Assembly (NCBI GenBank): GCA_003660605.1
Contig: QMUN01000025.1
Span: 1 to 8,136, forward strand
Reading direction: 5' to 3'
DNA: 8,136 bases
Origin: Thermococci archaeon
Lineage (GTDB): Archaea > Methanobacteriota_B > Thermococci > Methanofastidiosales > B48-G16
The notes under the pieces are model-generated. The model was not told the origin of the DNA. It made no database searches and saw nothing but the letters and a program-made list of their open reading frames with translations. Numbering within the stretch: the first letter of the stretch is position 1; the number at the start of each line of letters is the position of its first letter. Positions 6,679-8,136 of the stretch are shown piece by piece. The translations under genes and the position numbers were made by a program.

Positions 6679-7146
6679 TTAAATTTTATGAGGCGGCGAA
6701 GAAAGAGATGTCACAAGAGCTGCATATCCTTCTCGTTTCTTAATACTTTCCGTATCTATTATATGAAAGTCCAACAAAGGAAGAATCAATGGGATATCGT
6801 CCTGAAGGACTTTGAGATAAGCCCTGAGTACACCTCTCTCCAGCTTTTCTGTAACCTCTTCTACTTTCTTCTGATCTGTGTCGATATGAACTAACATATC
6901 AATATCCGAACACGATCTGGCCTCATTTGTCGCTGTTGATCCGTATAGATAAACACCTTTTATACCGTCAACGTGATCTTTTAGATATGCTGAAATCTCT
7001 TTTGCAATGGCATAGCGAAGAGTACTGTGTACATGACAGTTATCTTCTTGCAACATTCTAACTATCTCTGTCTTACTCTTCTTGAACTTTTGGGCACAAA
7101 ATCCAATGGCTTTTTGAATCCAAAGATCGTATTCGTCGTCGTTCAT
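6679..7146 (-). CDS. Small MNT-type nucleotidyltransferase domain protein
   Basis: A 155-residue protein of the polymerase-beta-like nucleotidyltransferase superfamily. The core motif GSTATNEARSCSDID (69-83) matches GS-x10-D-x-D exactly, with Asp81 and Asp83 as metal ligands. LLDFHII (124-130) supplies the likely third acidic residue, Asp126. The first 55 residues are probably helical, and the protein ends in SPPHKI. The substrate is unknown. Relatives include the MNT part of HEPN-MNT toxin-antitoxin pairs, but no HEPN partner is next to it. Its only close neighbour is gdhA, 17 bases downstream on the same strand. A role in modifying a nitrogen-metabolism protein, as GlnD or GlnE do with the same fold, is speculation. 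The start has GGTGAT (7150-7155), three bases before the ATG, and a BRE/TATA upstream. Confidence 0.85.
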   Translation of the reverse strand: MNDDEYDLWIQKAIGFCAQKFKKSKTEIVRMLQEDNCHVHSTLRYAIAKEISAYLKDHVDGIKGVYLYGSTATNEARSCSDIDMLVHIDTDQKKVEEVTEKLERGVLRAYLKVLQDDIPLILPLLDFHIIDTESIKKREGYAALVTSLSSPPHKI

Positions 7147-7173
7147 ATCATCACCTAAGAGTTTGGAATCCTC

Positions 7174-7188
7174 CTTATAAGCCTTTCG
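7174..7188 (-). promoter_or_regulatory. Archaeal promoter (BRE + TATA) for nucleotidyltransferase-gdhA
   Basis: On the minus strand CGAAAGG (7188-7182) abuts CTTATAAG (7181-7174). Transcription should begin near 7152, which would put the start inside or just before the AGGTGAT Shine-Dalgarno (7150-7156). The leader is therefore extremely short, or the true start is a few bases upstream. Confidence 0.7.
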
Positions 7189-7229
7189 GTTTTAGTCAAA
7201 AAAGTGAAAAATATTCTGATATATACAGT

Positions 7230-7244
7230 CGAAAAACTTATTAA
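7230..7244 (+). promoter_or_regulatory. Archaeal promoter for the metallophosphoesterase gene (leaderless)
   Basis: CGAAAAA (7230-7236) is followed by CTTATTAA (7237-7244), centred about 27 bases before the ATG at 7268. No Shine-Dalgarno lies in between, so the mRNA should be leaderless. Confidence 0.65.
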
Positions 7245-7267
7245 CACAAAAAAAACTGAAAGATAGA

Positions 7268-8136
7268 ATGATAAAAATAGCGGCTTTTTCAGATGCCCAC
7301 TTTCCAAAACTTGTGGGAATCAAGGGACTGAAAGTTTTGAGAAACTCTGTAAACAATATAGATCCAGATTATGTTGTTATTGCAGGTGATCTAACAGAAG
7401 GAGAAAAAGAATCCTTTGAAATTTTTTTAAAGGAATTTGAAGAAATAGATTGCCCTAAACTCATATGTCTCGGAAATCATGATCTGTGGGTACAATCTTT
7501 TGAAGAGGCAACATCGCTTGAGAAAATGGAAGAATTCATAGAGATGGGTGAAAGTTTTGGATATCATATGCTAGATAATAAACCATTCTTAGAAAAGGAT
7601 ATCGGATTTGCAGGAACAGTCGGTTGGTATGACTATTCTTTTGCAGATCCTCAATTTCCAATAAAGGACATAGAAAACAAGATCCTCTTTTATAAGGGAG
7701 ATACATTTGCTGCTTCCTGGTGGAATGACAGATTTTATTTCAGATTGAAAAAGAGAAACCCTTTAATGGAGATGACTTTCACAGAAGACGATAATTTTTT
7801 TGTAGACAGCCTTAAAATACCAAGAAGTTCTAGAGAAGAAGATACATACTTTACAAAACTCTGTTACAAGCATCTCAATAAAAGCCTCAATAAAATAAAA
7901 GATGCCAAAATAAAGATCGCAGTTATCCATCACCTGCCTTTCAAAGAGCTTCTGAATATAGGAAGAGAAAAAACAATAGAATCTCTATTTTTTAATGCAT
8001 ATATGGGATCTAAGTGTTTTGGAGAATTGATGATTGAAAAAAAAGTGGATATCTGCATCTGTGGACATACACACTTGGATGTCAGAAGAAAAATTCATGG
8101 TATTGAGGTATACAATGTTTCGGAGATAAAAAGAGG
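7268..8136 (+). CDS. Calcineurin-like metallophosphoesterase, partial (C-terminus outside window)
   Basis: The frame from the ATG at 7268 stays open for 289 codons to the window edge. The ordered metal-binding motifs of the family are all present: SDAH (8-11, Asp9 and His11), GDLTE (40-44, Asp41), GNHD (69-72), the histidine pair in VIHHLP (219-224) and CGHTHLD (265-271). It should be a two-metal phosphodiesterase or phosphatase in the cytosol; there is no signal peptide or membrane segment. The substrate (nucleotide, phosphoprotein, nucleic acid) cannot be deduced. The stretch between GNHD and the histidine pair is about 150 residues, with an aromatic patch (ASWWNDRFYF, 149-158), and may form a substrate-specific insertion. 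The start is chosen because the first strand MIKIAAFSDAHF begins right at the ATG and the TATA box spacing fits a leaderless message. It is divergent from the nucleotidyltransferase-gdhA pair. Confidence 0.92.
   Translation, partial: MIKIAAFSDAHFPKLVGIKGLKVLRNSVNNIDPDYVVIAGDLTEGEKESFEIFLKEFEEIDCPKLICLGNHDLWVQSFEEATSLEKMEEFIEMGESFGYHMLDNKPFLEKDIGFAGTVGWYDYSFADPQFPIKDIENKILFYKGDTFAASWWNDRFYFRLKKRNPLMEMTFTEDDNFFVDSLKIPRSSREEDTYFTKLCYKHLNKSLNKIKDAKIKIAVIHHLPFKELLNIGREKTIESLFFNAYMGSKCFGELMIEKKVDICICGHTHLDVRRKIHGIEVYNVSEIKR

Noticed and set aside
6679..7146. HEPN-MNT toxin-antitoxin module
   Set aside because: Only the nucleotidyltransferase half is present. The neighbours are gdhA and a metallophosphoesterase, with no small helical HEPN protein nearby.
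7194..7239. Direct repeat AGTC(A/G)AAAAA at 7194 and 7227, 33 bases apart
   Set aside because: The match is short and mostly poly-A in an AT-rich gap. The right copy overlaps the BRE of the phosphoesterase promoter, which explains it well enough.

Overview
The window looks like a piece of an archaeal chromosome, AT-rich and densely coded. Every intergenic gap with divergent genes carries archaeal promoter elements (a purine-rich BRE, often CGAAA, next to a TATA box). Several genes have their TATA box about 26 bp before the ATG, as expected for leaderless mRNAs. Others carry a GGTGAT-type Shine-Dalgarno in one fixed register. The gene content (archaeal-type glutamate dehydrogenase, PEP synthase, a GAF-like/PAS sensor, a MNT-type nucleotidyltransferase) fits a euryarchaeon-like anaerobe or heterotroph, but I cannot place it more precisely from sequence alone.

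Layout: (1) 1-374, minus, partial AbrB-like + ACT domain protein; (2) 469-1326, plus, BASS-type membrane transporter; (3) 1323-3728, minus, phosphoenolpyruvate synthase (ppsA); (4) 3867-5378, plus, sensor with a GAF-like region and three PAS domains but no output domain; (5) 5384-6661, minus, glutamate dehydrogenase (gdhA); (6) 6679-7146, minus, small nucleotidyltransferase, 17 bp upstream of gdhA and probably co-transcribed with it; (7) 7268-8136, plus, partial calcineurin-like metallophosphoesterase. Orientation alternates almost gene by gene, so only the nucleotidyltransferase-gdhA pair looks like an operon. There is no gene-free stretch over 300 bp. The three divergent gaps (375-468, 3729-3866, 7147-7267) are filled by back-to-back promoters. 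I saw no tRNA, rRNA, insertion sequence, CRISPR array or attachment site.

Together the genes touch the pyruvate/PEP and 2-oxoglutarate/glutamate nodes, with an amino-acid-sensing type regulator (ACT) and a PAS sensor nearby. That is a plausible carbon/nitrogen housekeeping neighbourhood, but a functional link is inference. I do not see a clear new multi-gene system. The most testable unusual signals are the concentric inverted repeats over the ppsA promoter, the hairpin plus U-tract terminator for gdhA hidden in the 3' end of the convergent PAS gene, the AbrB-ACT fusion, the transporter lacking the usual sodium ligands, and the strand-correlated split between leaderless and Shine-Dalgarno genes.
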